Shown here piece by piece: positions 30,444-38,856 of a stretch of 64,000 nucleotides of DNA (position 1 is its first letter; each line of letters begins with the position of its first letter). The position numbers and the translations under genes are program-made. Below the pieces are notes generated by a model that worked only from the letters and a program-made list of their open reading frames with translations, did no database searches and had not been told where the DNA came from. Origin of the DNA: Nocardioides euryhalodurans (GTDB taxonomy: Bacteria; Actinomycetota; Actinomycetes; Propionibacteriales; Nocardioidaceae); assembly GCF_004564375.1 (NCBI RefSeq), contig NZ_CP038267.1, forward strand, positions 248,001-312,000, written 5' to 3'.

Positions 30444-31198
30444 CGGAAGGTCCTCGCGGTCAGCACGGTGCCGAGCGCCCCCCAGGCGAGCAGCACGAGC
30501 AGCTCGGTCACGGGGAACGCCCCGCGCAGCGTGGCGGCCCGCATCGCCTCACCGAGCGCCCCCGACGGCAGCCAGCGGACGAGCTCCCCGAAGCCGCCGT
30601 ACGACGTCGCGGGGAGCACGACGGCGCCGCCGGCGAGCAGCAGCAGGTAGACGAGGTTGGCGGCGGCCAGGGTCGCCTCGGCCCGCAGCGCGCCCGCCAT
30701 CAGCAGCCCGAGCGAGGCGAAGGCGAAGGTGCCGGCGAGGACCGCGGCCAGCACGCCGGGCAGGCCGGCAGGATCCGGGTCCCAGCCCATCGCGAGGCCG
30801 ACGCCACCGATCACGAGGAGCTGGGCGACCTCCACGAGCAGCAGCGCACCGGTCTTGCCGAGGAGCAGGCCGGAACGCGGCAGCGGTGAGGCGCCGAGCC
30901 GCTTGATCAGGCCGTAGCGGCGCTCGAAGCCGGTGGCGATCGCGAGCGAGGTGAAGGCCGTCGACATGACCGCGAGGGCCAGCACGCCGGGGGTGAGCAC
31001 GTCGACCGGCGGGTGCCCCAGGTCGAGGTCGAGCGCCGCGGCGCCCGTGACGCCACCGACGAGCGCGATGAGCGGGATCACCAGCGCCAGCAGCAGCTGC
31101 TCGCCGTTGCGGAGCAGCAGGCGCGTCTCCATCGAGGCCTGGGCCAGGACCATCCGGGGCAGCGGGGCGGCCCCGGGCCGCGGGGTGAAGGTGTTCAC
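30434..31198 (-). CDS. ABC-2 type transporter permease
   Basis: A 254-residue membrane subunit with six predicted helices and the ABC-2 pattern: 'LALVIPLIALVGGVTGAAAL', 'IATGFERRYGLIKRLGASPL' (the conserved coupling-loop region) and 'LVRWLPSGALGEAMRAATL'. It pairs with the ATPase upstream; the starts and stops overlap (GTGA at 31195-31198). In mycobacteria the equivalent pair also precedes the ctaA-like gene, so a link to heme or cytochrome assembly is possible but unproven. It is probably an exporter. Confidence 0.85.
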   Translation of the reverse strand: MNTFTPRPGAAPLPRMVLAQASMETRLLLRNGEQLLLALVIPLIALVGGVTGAAALDLDLGHPPVDVLTPGVLALAVMSTAFTSLAIATGFERRYGLIKRLGASPLPRSGLLLGKTGALLLVEVAQLLVIGGVGLAMGWDPDPAGLPGVLAAVLAGTFAFASLGLLMAGALRAEATLAAANLVYLLLLAGGAVVLPATSYGGFGELVRWLPSGALGEAMRAATLRGAFPVTELLVLLAWGALGTVLTARTFRWE

Positions 31199-32145
31199 GG
31201 CGCCAGCTCCCGGCCGGTGAGCTCGAGGAAGACGTCCTCCAGCGTGCGCTGGCCGAGGGTCAGCGACTCCGGCAGCACGTCGTTCTCGGCGCACCAGCCC
31301 GAGACCGTCGCGAGCGTGGTCGAGTCGGCGGGCCCGACCACCATCAGGCTGAGCTCGTCGAGCTGCGTGACCCGCGTGTCCGGCCCCAGCCGCTGGCCGA
31401 GAGCCCCGGGGGCTCCGTCGGGGAACGGGCGGCTGACCACGAGCCGGATGGTGGCGACGTGACCGCCGCGGGTGAGCGCGAGCGGCGTACCGCTGGCGAT
31501 CAGCCGACCGTGGTCGAGGATGTGGATCCGGTCGGCCAGCCGCTCGGCCTCGTCCATGTAGTGGGTCGTCAGCACGACGGTGACGCCGTCGGCGCGCAGC
31601 TCCTCGAGCAGCGCCCAGGTCGTACGCCTGGCCTGCGGATCCATGCCGGCGGTCGGCTCGTCGACGAAGACCAGCTCGGGGCGGCCGACCAGCGCCATCG
31701 CCAGCCCCAGTCGCTGCTTCTGGCCCCCGGAGAGCCGGCGGTACGGCGTCCGGCCGCACTCGTCGAGGCCGAGCCGCCCGGCCAGCTCGTCGGTGTCGAG
31801 CGGGTGGGCGTGCAGGCGGGCCACGTGGTCGAGCATCTCGCGGGCCCGGACCCCGGACCAGGCGCCGCCGTCCTGCAGCATCACGCCGATGCGGGGGAGC
31901 AGCTGCTTGCGGTCGCGACGGGGGTCGAGGCCGAGCACGCGGACGGTGCCCTGCTGCGGGGCGCGGTAGCCCTCGCAGGTCTCGAGGGTGGTGGTCTTGC
32001 CGGCGCCGTTGGGACCGAGCACCGCGGTGATGGTGCCCCGCTCCACGGTCAGGGAGAGGCCGGCGACGGCCGTGGTGTCGCCGTACCGCATCACCAGGTC
32101 CTGCACCTCGAGGGCGACCTCGGGGTCGGGGGAGGGAGCGGGCAC
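31195..32145 (-). CDS. ABC transporter ATP-binding protein
   Basis: A 316-residue nucleotide-binding subunit of a drug- or lipid-export type ABC-2 system. Walker A is 'LGPNGAGKTTTLETCEGYR', the Q-loop region 'IGVMLQDGGAWSGVRAREML', the signature 'RRLSGGQKQRLGLAMAL', Walker B 'PELVFVDEPTAGMDPQARR' and the H-loop 'VVLTTHYMDEAERLADR'. The GTG is preceded by TAGACT (minus strand, 32152-32157) with 6 nt between, so the operon is probably leaderless. It is the first gene of ATPase-permease-ctaA. Confidence 0.9.
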   Translation of the reverse strand: MPAPSPDPEVALEVQDLVMRYGDTTAVAGLSLTVERGTITAVLGPNGAGKTTTLETCEGYRAPQQGTVRVLGLDPRRDRKQLLPRIGVMLQDGGAWSGVRAREMLDHVARLHAHPLDTDELAGRLGLDECGRTPYRRLSGGQKQRLGLAMALVGRPELVFVDEPTAGMDPQARRTTWALLEELRADGVTVVLTTHYMDEAERLADRIHILDHGRLIASGTPLALTRGGHVATIRLVVSRPFPDGAPGALGQRLGPDTRVTQLDELSLMVVGPADSTTLATVSGWCAENDVLPESLTLGQRTLEDVFLELTGRELAP

Positions 32146-32151
32146 CCGGCC

Positions 32152-32157
32152 AGTCTA
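32152..32157 (-). promoter_or_regulatory. Leaderless-type -10 element for the ABC-ctaA operon
   Basis: TAGACT on the minus strand ends 6 nt before GTG 32145. Confidence 0.55.
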
Positions 32158-32194
32158 GGAATCGCGGCCGACGGGCCCCACGTCGGGAGCCCCG

Positions 32195-32844
32195 TCAGCC
32201 GTCGCGGCCGAGACCGGCGTCACGGGCCCGGATGATCACCTCCGCCCGGTCGGTGGCCTGCAGCTTGGACAGGATGCTGGTGATGTTGTTGCGGATCGTC
32301 TTGGGGGAGAGGAAGAGCTCCTGGGCGATCTGGCCGTTGTTCCGGCCGGTGGCGATCAGGTCCAGGACCTCGGTCTCCCGCTCGCTCAGCTCGGGGAACG
32401 GGCGCTCCGGCCGCTCCGCCGGGGCCAGCACCTCCGCGATCCGCGCTGCGAGGGAGGCTCCGAACACCACCCCGCCGCCGTGCACGGTGGTGATGGCCCG
32501 GACGATCTCGTCCTGCTCGGCCCCCTTGCGGAGGTAGCCGCGGGCGCCGGCGCGCAGGGCGGCCAGCACGGTCCCGTCGTCCTCGCCCATGGTCAGCACC
32601 AGGACGCCGGTTCCGGGCGTCGCGGCGACGATGGTGCGGGTCGCCTCGATGCCGTTCATCACCGGCATCTGAACGTCCATGATGACGACGTCGGGCCGGT
32701 GCTCGGCCGCCAACGCGACGGCCTCGGCGCCGTCGGCGGCGCGGGCCACGACCTCGATCCCCGGCAGTGGGTCGAGCAGCGAGGCGAGCCCGTCGCGGAA
32801 GACGGGTGGTCGTCGGCGACGAGCAGCCTGATGGCCTCGGTCAC
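32195..32844 (-). pseudogene. LuxR/NarL-type response regulator, frameshifted in the receiver domain
   Basis: The protein should pair with the histidine kinase just upstream. GTG 32844 overlaps the kinase stop (GTGA) and encodes 'VTEAIRLLVADDHP', the start of a receiver domain with its acidic pair. The rest, from 'VFRDGLASLLDPLPGIEVVA' through 'PDVVIMDVQMPVMNGIEATR' (phospho-acceptor Asp) to the LuxR helix-turn-helix 'LSERETEVLDLIATGRNNGQ', lies in another frame. The two join if one base is added near 32803, restoring 216 residues. One base is therefore missing, either as a true mutation or a sequence error. Without it the kinase has no intact partner here. Confidence 0.8.
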
Positions 32845-34916
32845 GAGCGGCTCCTCTCCGGGGTGGCACCGGTGCCGAACGGCAACCAGGCGTGGACCGT
32901 GGTGCCACCGGTCGGCGGGCAGCTGACCTCGCAGTGCCCGCCGAGCTCCTCGGCCCGCTCGCGCAGCGACAGCAGCCCGACGCCGGCCACCACGTCGGGG
33001 CCGATGCCGCGGCCGTCGTCGACGACGGCCACGGTCAGGGCAGACCCGTCGGCCGCGAGGGTGACCTCGGCCCGCGACGCCTCCGCGTGCCTGACGACGT
33101 TGGTGAGGGCCTCCGACACGATGCGGTACGCCGCGACCTCGACCGCCGCCGGCAGCCCGGCCACTCCCTCGGCGCTCACCGCGACGTCGACCTGCGACCT
33201 CACCCGTTCGGCCTGCTGCCGCAGCGCCGCCTCGAGCCCGAGGTCGTCGAGGGCGGGCGGCCGCAGGTCGTGGACCAGACGGCGTACGTCGTCGAGCGCG
33301 TCGGCGACCTCGGTCCGCGCCAGCCGGACCAGCTCGCGAGCCCGCCCCGGGTCGGTCTCCACCACGTTGCCGGCCGCGTCGAGCCGCAGCGCCACCCCGC
33401 CCAGGACCGGTCCCAGCCCGTCGTGGAGGTCGCGGCGGATCCGGCGCCGGTCGTCCTCGCGGCCGAGCACCAGCCGCTCCCGGCTCTCCTGCACCTCCGC
33501 CGAGAGCAGTCCGGCGCGGATCGCGATCGCTGCCTGCCGCACCAGGTCGAGCAGCAGCCCCTGGTCGCGTCGGGAGAGCATCGATCGGACCCCGAGGACC
33601 GGGAGGACCAGCCGGCCCACGCGGGTGCCGCGGTAGGCGATGTCGAAGGACTGCACCTCGGCCGGCTCGCTGCCGTGGGTGGCCGACAGCAGCCCGCCGT
33701 CGGGCGCCACGACCTCGACCCGCACGAACGGCACCTTGAAGGTCGAGGCCACCGCGCCGGCCAGCGCCGGCAGCTGCTCCGCGACCGAGCCGGTCTCCTC
33801 CAGCCGGGCCGCCAGCGAGGAGACGACGTCGTAGCGATCGCTGCGACGGCCGAACATCAGCCGGCGTACGCCGTTGCCGAGCCAGGCTCGCAGGGGTCCG
33901 TACACGACCACCGCCAGCACGAGGACGACCAGCGTGACCCGGCGCTCGTCGAGTCGCTCGCCGAGGAGCGAGCTGCCGGCGGCGATGACGGCCAGGTCGA
34001 CCGCCACCACCACGGCCGCCACGGCCGCCGAGGTCAGGGTCCAGGCGACGAGGGCGTCGACGTCGCCCAGGTTCGGGTGCACGAGGCCGATGGCCACCGA
34101 GGCGGCCAGGGTGGCGACGGCCAGGTTGAGCAGCAACGTGGTCCACGCGCCGCTGATGTCGAGGACGAGGCCGCAGACCACCATCAGCACGGTCATGATG
34201 CCGGCCCAGAGCAGCCAGCGGAGCTGGGTGCGCTCGGCCGCGTCGGCGCGTCGGTGGCGGACCCAGAGCAGCGCCACGGAGGCGAGGAGCGAGGTGAACG
34301 TCAAGGTCTGCGCCGTGCGGAGCAGCGCGGTGGCGAGCCCGTCGCCGAGCGGGAGGGCGGTCTGGTCGCTCGAGGCGCCGGGGAGGTCGCCGGCCAGCAC
34401 GACGCTGTCGGGAGCCAGCAGCAGCATCACGGGCAGCAGGTACGCCGAGACCAGCACGACGACGGCGACCGGCCGCCACCGGCCAGCGAGCAGTCGACCC
34501 GTCGGGTAGAGCAGCAGCAGGGTCACCATCCCCGACAGCAGCACCGCCCCGAACCGCCACACGAACCAGATGGCCGCGTCGGTCAGCGGCAGGTCGTGGG
34601 CGTAGCCGTAGCTGGCCCACGCCGCGAGCACGCCGTCGGCGACCCAGACCAGCCCGAGAGCCGCGACCACCCGGCCGACGGTGTCGCCCGGCCGGTGGTG
34701 GAGGACGTACGCCGCCGCGAGGAGCAGCAGCACGCCGGAGATGCCGGTGGCGGTGCCGAGCCCGCTCGCCGCGGCGGTGCGTTCCGCGCCGGTGGTGGCC
34801 AGGTCCAGCCACAGCGAGGCACCGAGGGCGACCAGGGCGGCCGTGACCAGCGCGAGCGGGACCGGCCGGCGTACCCACGTCGAGGGGAGCGCCCGTCCGG
34901 CCGTCGTGCTGGTCAC
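32841..34916 (-). CDS. NarL-family sensor histidine kinase
   Basis: A 691-residue membrane kinase. The N-terminal half has about ten predicted membrane helices ('LALVTAALVALGASLWLDLA' onwards), followed by a GAF-like segment. The HisKA_3 dimerisation box is 'DDRRRIRRDLHDGLGPVLGG' (His about 495), and the HATPase_c domain ends with 'VVDDGRGIGPDVVAGVGLLS' and 'LRERAEELGGHCEV'. The architecture matches kinases sensing membrane or redox stress in actinobacteria. The GTG is preceded at 6 nt by GATACT (minus strand, 34923-34928). The downstream response regulator is frameshifted. GGGAC-type inverted repeats sit just upstream at 34940-34966. Confidence 0.88.
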   Translation of the reverse strand: MTSTTAGRALPSTWVRRPVPLALVTAALVALGASLWLDLATTGAERTAAASGLGTATGISGVLLLLAAAYVLHHRPGDTVGRVVAALGLVWVADGVLAAWASYGYAHDLPLTDAAIWFVWRFGAVLLSGMVTLLLLYPTGRLLAGRWRPVAVVVLVSAYLLPVMLLLAPDSVVLAGDLPGASSDQTALPLGDGLATALLRTAQTLTFTSLLASVALLWVRHRRADAAERTQLRWLLWAGIMTVLMVVCGLVLDISGAWTTLLLNLAVATLAASVAIGLVHPNLGDVDALVAWTLTSAAVAAVVVAVDLAVIAAGSSLLGERLDERRVTLVVLVLAVVVYGPLRAWLGNGVRRLMFGRRSDRYDVVSSLAARLEETGSVAEQLPALAGAVASTFKVPFVRVEVVAPDGGLLSATHGSEPAEVQSFDIAYRGTRVGRLVLPVLGVRSMLSRRDQGLLLDLVRQAAIAIRAGLLSAEVQESRERLVLGREDDRRRIRRDLHDGLGPVLGGVALRLDAAGNVVETDPGRARELVRLARTEVADALDDVRRLVHDLRPPALDDLGLEAALRQQAERVRSQVDVAVSAEGVAGLPAAVEVAAYRIVSEALTNVVRHAEASRAEVTLAADGSALTVAVVDDGRGIGPDVVAGVGLLSLRERAEELGGHCEVSCPPTGGTTVHAWLPFGTGATPERSRS

Positions 34917-34939
34917 GCGAGCAGTATCACCGCGGCAGC

Positions 34940-34966
34940 GTCCCGTTGTCGCGGGACCACGGTCCC
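34940..34966. promoter_or_regulatory. Candidate operator: overlapping inverted repeats upstream of the kinase gene
   Basis: GGGACC-AC-GGTCCC (34953-34966) is a perfect 6-2-6 palindrome. It overlaps a second pair, GTCCCG (34940-34945) with CGGGAC (34952-34957). Further GGGAC copies follow at about 34975-34985. The cluster lies between the divergent kinase promoter and the membrane-protein gene at 35093, a likely response-regulator binding region. Confidence 0.5.
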
Positions 34967-35092
34967 CTCGTGGCGGGACGGGACGCGGGGCCGGCGACGG
35001 GACCGCGCTCCCTGACCCGCGGGTCGCCGGGACGGCCAGTCTCCTCTCGTGCCGCCACCGCGGCGTCGTACTCCGAACCGAAGGAACCCGTC

Positions 35093-35707
35093 ATGACCGT
35101 CTCGCACTCACCCGCACCGGCCCGCTCCGACGTCGCCAGCGCGACCCCCGGCCCGGCGCCCAGGCCGTTCCTCACCCACGGCCGCATGCTCACCGTCGGC
35201 GCGCTGGCCTGGTCCGCCTCCATCCTGCTCGTCGGCCAGGACCCCCACGACCCGCTCGGCCTCGCGGTCTTCGGGATCGGCTCGGGCCTGTTCCAGGTCG
35301 GCCTGCTCTTCCTGCTCCGCGTCCTGTGGCGCACCCGCGCCCTCGGCGAGGGCCGGATCGCGCGGACCGTGCTCCGGATCGAGACCGTGGTGGTCGGCTT
35401 GGCGATGGCCTCGACCCTCGCGGACACCCTCGCGGTCTCCGACCTCGGACAGACCGGGTGGCTCCTGCTCGACCTGTGTTGGCCGCTGTCCATGCTCGGC
35501 ATGTTCTTCATCGGCATCCGGATCGCGATCGCCGGCCGTTGGACGGGGCTGTCCCGCTTCTGGCCGATGGTCGCCGAGAGCTGGGCCGTCGTGACCGTCC
35601 CGGCGCTCATGCTCGGCGGCGCGCTCGCCGGTCAGCTGGTCGGCGCCCTCCACCTGGTCGTCGGCTACGCCGTGCTCGGGGTGCTGGTCGCCCGCAAGCA
35701 GGGCTGA
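35093..35707 (+). CDS. Predicted multi-pass membrane protein, function unknown
   Basis: A 204-residue protein with a Pro/Ala-rich N-terminus and about six hydrophobic helices ('MLTVGALAWSASILLVG', 'LAVFGIGSGLFQVGLLFLL', 'IETVVVGLAMASTLADTLAV', 'WPLSMLGMFFIGIRIAIA', 'AVVTVPALMLGGALAGQLVG', 'LHLVVGYAVLGVLVARK'). I recognise no family motif. ATG 35093 has GAAGGAA about 9 nt upstream and gives the expected start before the first helix. It is divergent from the kinase and shares its upstream region, so it may be a target of that two-component system (inference). Confidence 0.7.
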   Translation: MTVSHSPAPARSDVASATPGPAPRPFLTHGRMLTVGALAWSASILLVGQDPHDPLGLAVFGIGSGLFQVGLLFLLRVLWRTRALGEGRIARTVLRIETVVVGLAMASTLADTLAVSDLGQTGWLLLDLCWPLSMLGMFFIGIRIAIAGRWTGLSRFWPMVAESWAVVTVPALMLGGALAGQLVGALHLVVGYAVLGVLVARKQG

Positions 35708-35718
35708 CGGCGACGCGG

Positions 35719-35760
35719 CGTGTGCCCGAGGACGGTCCCTGGACCGTTCTCGGGCACACG
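35719..35760. terminator. Strong bidirectional hairpin terminator
   Basis: A 20-bp stem with one wobble pair (35719-35738 with 35741-35760) and a 2-nt tip lies between the convergent membrane-protein gene and the CoxL-like gene. Confidence 0.8.
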
Positions 35761-35784
35761 CCCGCGTCCATGGGTACGGGGGCC

Positions 35785-38142
35785 TCAGACCTCGACGTCG
35801 TCGGGGGCCTCGTCCTCGGCGAGCGAGGGGTCGGAGAAGACGCCGGGCGGCTCGCGCCACGGGTCGCCGGCACCCGCCGCTGCGTCCCGGATCGCGCCGA
35901 AGACCCGGGTCGGGGTGCAGGGGATGTCGACGTGGCCGACGCCGAGGTGGGAGAGCGCGTCGACGACCGCGTTCTGGACCGCGGGCGTCGCCCCGATGGT
36001 CGCGGCCTCGCCGATCCCCTTCACGCCGAGCTCGTTGTAGGGCGTGGGGGTCTCCGTGCTGTGGGCCTCGATGGCCGTCGCGTCCGCGGCCGTCGGCATG
36101 GAGTAGTCGGCGAGGGTGGAGGTCAGCGGCACCCCGTCGACGTCGTAGACGAACTCCTCCCAGAGCGCCTGGCTGATGCCCTGCAGGGCGCCGCCGTGCT
36201 GCTGGCCCGCGACCAGCAACGGGTTGACGACCCGGCCGCAGTCGTCGACGGCCACGTGGCGCAGCGGCCGGACCAGCCCGGTCTCGGTGTCCACCTCGAC
36301 CACGGCGACGTGGCTGCCGAACGGGAAGGTGGGGTGCTGCTGCTCGAAGGTCGTGCCCACCTCGAGCGGCTCGCCCCGCTCGGAGGCCTCCCGGGCGAGG
36401 TCGGCCCAGGAGATGCGGGCGTCGGGCACACCCGCGACCTCGAGCCCGCCGGCCCCCACCTCGACGTCGTCGACCGAGGCCTCGAGGAGCTCGGCGGCCA
36501 GCAGCCGTGCGCGGTCCCGGACCTCGGCCGCGGCCTTGGCCACCGCGAGGCCCCCCATCTGGAGCGAACGGGCGCCGCCGGTGCCGCCGCCGGTCGGCAC
36601 CACGGCCGTGTCGGACTGCTCGTAGCCGATCCGGTCCAGCGCCAGCCCCAGCCGGTCGGCCACGATCATCGAGAAGGCCGTCGCGTGGCCCTGCCCGTGG
36701 GCGGAGGTGCCGGCGCGGACGGTCGCCGTGCCGTCCGCGTGCACCGATACGAAGCCGTGCTCGGAACCGCCGAAGCCGGTGATCTCGACGTACGACGCGA
36801 TGCCGATGCCGAGCTGGCGGGGGTCCCCGGACTCCCGCCGGCGGGCCTGCTCGGCCCGGGCGCCCTCCACGTCGGCGTGGCGCAGCGCCTCGGTGAGGGG
36901 CAGGTCGTAGTCGCCGGAGTCGTAGGTCCGGCCGGCGAAGGTGCCCCACGGGAACTGCTCCGGCCGGACGAAGTTTCGCCGCCGGATCTCCTCGGGTGCG
37001 ATGCCCAGCTCGTCGGCGGCGAGGTCGAGGACCCGTTCGAGCATCGCGGCCGCCTCCGGTCGTCCGGCTCCGCGGAACGCGCCGACCGGGCTGGTGGTGG
37101 TGACGACCGACGCGCCCTCGTAGCGGATCCGGGGGATGACGTACGGCCCCTGCGCCATGGTGCGGGTCGAGCCCGACGCGAAGCTGCCGCCGAACCCGGC
37201 GTACGCGCCGCAGTCGCCCAGCACCCGGGCACGCATCCCGGTGATCCTTCCGTCACGGGTGAGGCCGAGCTCGACGTACTGGACCTGGCCGCGCCCGTGC
37301 ATCGAGAGCATCGCCTCGCTGCGGGTCTCGGCCCAGGCCACCGGTCGGCCGAGCCGGAGGGCCGCCGCGACCACCGCCGCGTGGTCGGGCGAGATCCCGG
37401 CCTTGCCGCCGAAGGCGCCGCCGACGTGGGGGGCGACCACCCGGATCTGCGCCTTGTCGATGCCGGTGAAGCGCGCCAGCAGGCTCTTGCCGAGGTGCGG
37501 GTGCTGGGTGGAGAGCCAGACGGTGAGCCGGTGGCCGGCGTCGTCGCCGGTGGGGTCGGCGAGCACGGCGTTGCCCTCGATGGGCGCGGTGGCCAGCCGG
37601 TTGTTCTCGATCCGGGCGCGGACCACGACCTGGGCGTCGTCGAGCGGGTCGCCGTCGTCGAGGCGCAGGATCGCGACGTTGCGGCGCAGCTCGGGGTGGA
37701 GCTGGGGTGCCCCGGGGTCGGCCGCCGCCTCCGGGTCCACGACCGCGGGCAGCGGGTCGTAGTCGACGTCGACCAGCTCGGCCGCGTCGACGGCCTCCGC
37801 GCGGGTGCGGGCCACGACGAGGGCGACCGGGTCGCCGACGTAGCGCACGACGTCGCGGGCCAGGGGGAAGCGCGGCACCCGGTCGTTGGCGGAGGCGAAG
37901 AGGGGGACGGGCCGGTCCCCGAGGTCGGCGGCGGCCAGGACGGCGACCACGCCGGGTGCGTCGGCCGCCGGCGCCGTGTCGACCGACAGCAACCGCGCGT
38001 GGGCCATCGGGCTGCGGACGAACACGGCGTGGAGCACGTCGGACCGGGCGGCGGCGAGGTTGTCGACGAAGGTGCCGAGGCCACGGACGAGGTCCGGATC
38101 CTCCACGCGTCGCACCTCGGTACCGAGGATCGAACCAGGCAT
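35785..38142 (-). CDS. Orphan CoxL-like molybdenum hydroxylase large subunit (form II type)
   Basis: A 785-residue xanthine dehydrogenase-family molybdopterin-binding subunit. 'VVAPHVGGAFGGKAGISPDH', 'VGAFRGAGRPEAAAMLERVL' and 'YNELGVKGIGEAATIGATPA' (catalytic Glu) mark the Mo-cofactor site. The AFRGAGRPE loop matches form II (putative) CO dehydrogenases; the active-site AYXCSFR of true CO oxidisers is absent. The usual medium (FAD) and small (2Fe-2S) subunit genes are not adjacent, so its partners must lie elsewhere or be absent. TAGAGT (38149-38154, minus strand) sits 6 nt before the ATG. The substrate is unknown. Confidence 0.85.
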   Translation of the reverse strand: MPGSILGTEVRRVEDPDLVRGLGTFVDNLAAARSDVLHAVFVRSPMAHARLLSVDTAPAADAPGVVAVLAAADLGDRPVPLFASANDRVPRFPLARDVVRYVGDPVALVVARTRAEAVDAAELVDVDYDPLPAVVDPEAAADPGAPQLHPELRRNVAILRLDDGDPLDDAQVVVRARIENNRLATAPIEGNAVLADPTGDDAGHRLTVWLSTQHPHLGKSLLARFTGIDKAQIRVVAPHVGGAFGGKAGISPDHAAVVAAALRLGRPVAWAETRSEAMLSMHGRGQVQYVELGLTRDGRITGMRARVLGDCGAYAGFGGSFASGSTRTMAQGPYVIPRIRYEGASVVTTTSPVGAFRGAGRPEAAAMLERVLDLAADELGIAPEEIRRRNFVRPEQFPWGTFAGRTYDSGDYDLPLTEALRHADVEGARAEQARRRESGDPRQLGIGIASYVEITGFGGSEHGFVSVHADGTATVRAGTSAHGQGHATAFSMIVADRLGLALDRIGYEQSDTAVVPTGGGTGGARSLQMGGLAVAKAAAEVRDRARLLAAELLEASVDDVEVGAGGLEVAGVPDARISWADLAREASERGEPLEVGTTFEQQHPTFPFGSHVAVVEVDTETGLVRPLRHVAVDDCGRVVNPLLVAGQQHGGALQGISQALWEEFVYDVDGVPLTSTLADYSMPTAADATAIEAHSTETPTPYNELGVKGIGEAATIGATPAVQNAVVDALSHLGVGHVDIPCTPTRVFGAIRDAAAGAGDPWREPPGVFSDPSLAEDEAPDDVEV

Positions 38143-38199
38143 GCCGCCACTCTAGGCACGGGTCCGCGGGTCGGCCCTGGCGGCCGCCCGTCGACCCGG

Positions 38200-38856
38200 T
38201 CAGCCCCGGCGGGCGACCAGCTCCGCCAGCACGCCCGGCTCGTCGCTGATCACTCCGGACACCCCGAGCCCGAGCACCCGGCGCAGCTCCACCGGGTCGT
38301 CGACCGGCCACGTCATGACGACGTCGAGGCCTCGGTGCAGCTCGGCGACCAGCGACCGGTCGAGCAGCGACGCGTGCACCGACGCCCCGTGCACGGTGCC
38401 CGGCGCCGCCGCCACCCGTCGACGCAGGCGGCGCAGCTCGAGGCGGCTGCGCGCCGAGAGCACCGGCAGCACCCACGGCAGCCGGGCGACCGCGTCGACG
38501 GCCGGCCACCAGCGACCACAGGCCAGCACCGGGTGGTGCGGGGCCACCTCGTGCAGGAGGCGGGCCACGGCCGCTGCCGTGGCCGGGCGCCGTCCCTTGA
38601 GGTCCAGCATGAACGTCGTCCCGTGCCGGTCCGCCTGCAACAGCTCCTCCAGCCCCAGTCGGGGAGCGGACGCGGGGACCAGCTCCCAGCGGTCCCACAG
38701 GAAGGGCAGCGGACCCGCCGTCTTGAGGTGGCGGACCTCCAGGCGCCCGCGATGGTGGTGCACGTCGCACTCGACCACGTCCACGCCCAGCTCGCGAGCT
38801 GCCTGCAGGCCCGCGAGGGAGTTGCCGGCCCGGTGGGCGACGGCGAGGACGGTCAT
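38200..38856 (-). CDS. Glycerophosphodiester phosphodiesterase family protein
   Basis: A short (218-residue) GDPD-type TIM barrel that would split glycerophosphodiesters into glycerol 3-phosphate and an alcohol. Motifs: 'VLAVAHRAGNSLAGLQAARE' (catalytic His), 'VDVVECDVHHHRGRLEVRH' (metal Glu/Asp and second His), and 'GVSGVISDEPGVLAEL' at the end. It lacks a signal peptide, so it should be cytoplasmic. The ATG overlaps the stop of the PAP2 gene (ATGA), suggesting a shared role in lipid headgroup turnover. Confidence 0.83.
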   Translation of the reverse strand: MTVLAVAHRAGNSLAGLQAARELGVDVVECDVHHHRGRLEVRHLKTAGPLPFLWDRWELVPASAPRLGLEELLQADRHGTTFMLDLKGRRPATAAAVARLLHEVAPHHPVLACGRWWPAVDAVARLPWVLPVLSARSRLELRRLRRRVAAAPGTVHGASVHASLLDRSLVAELHRGLDVVMTWPVDDPVELRRVLGLGVSGVISDEPGVLAELVARRG

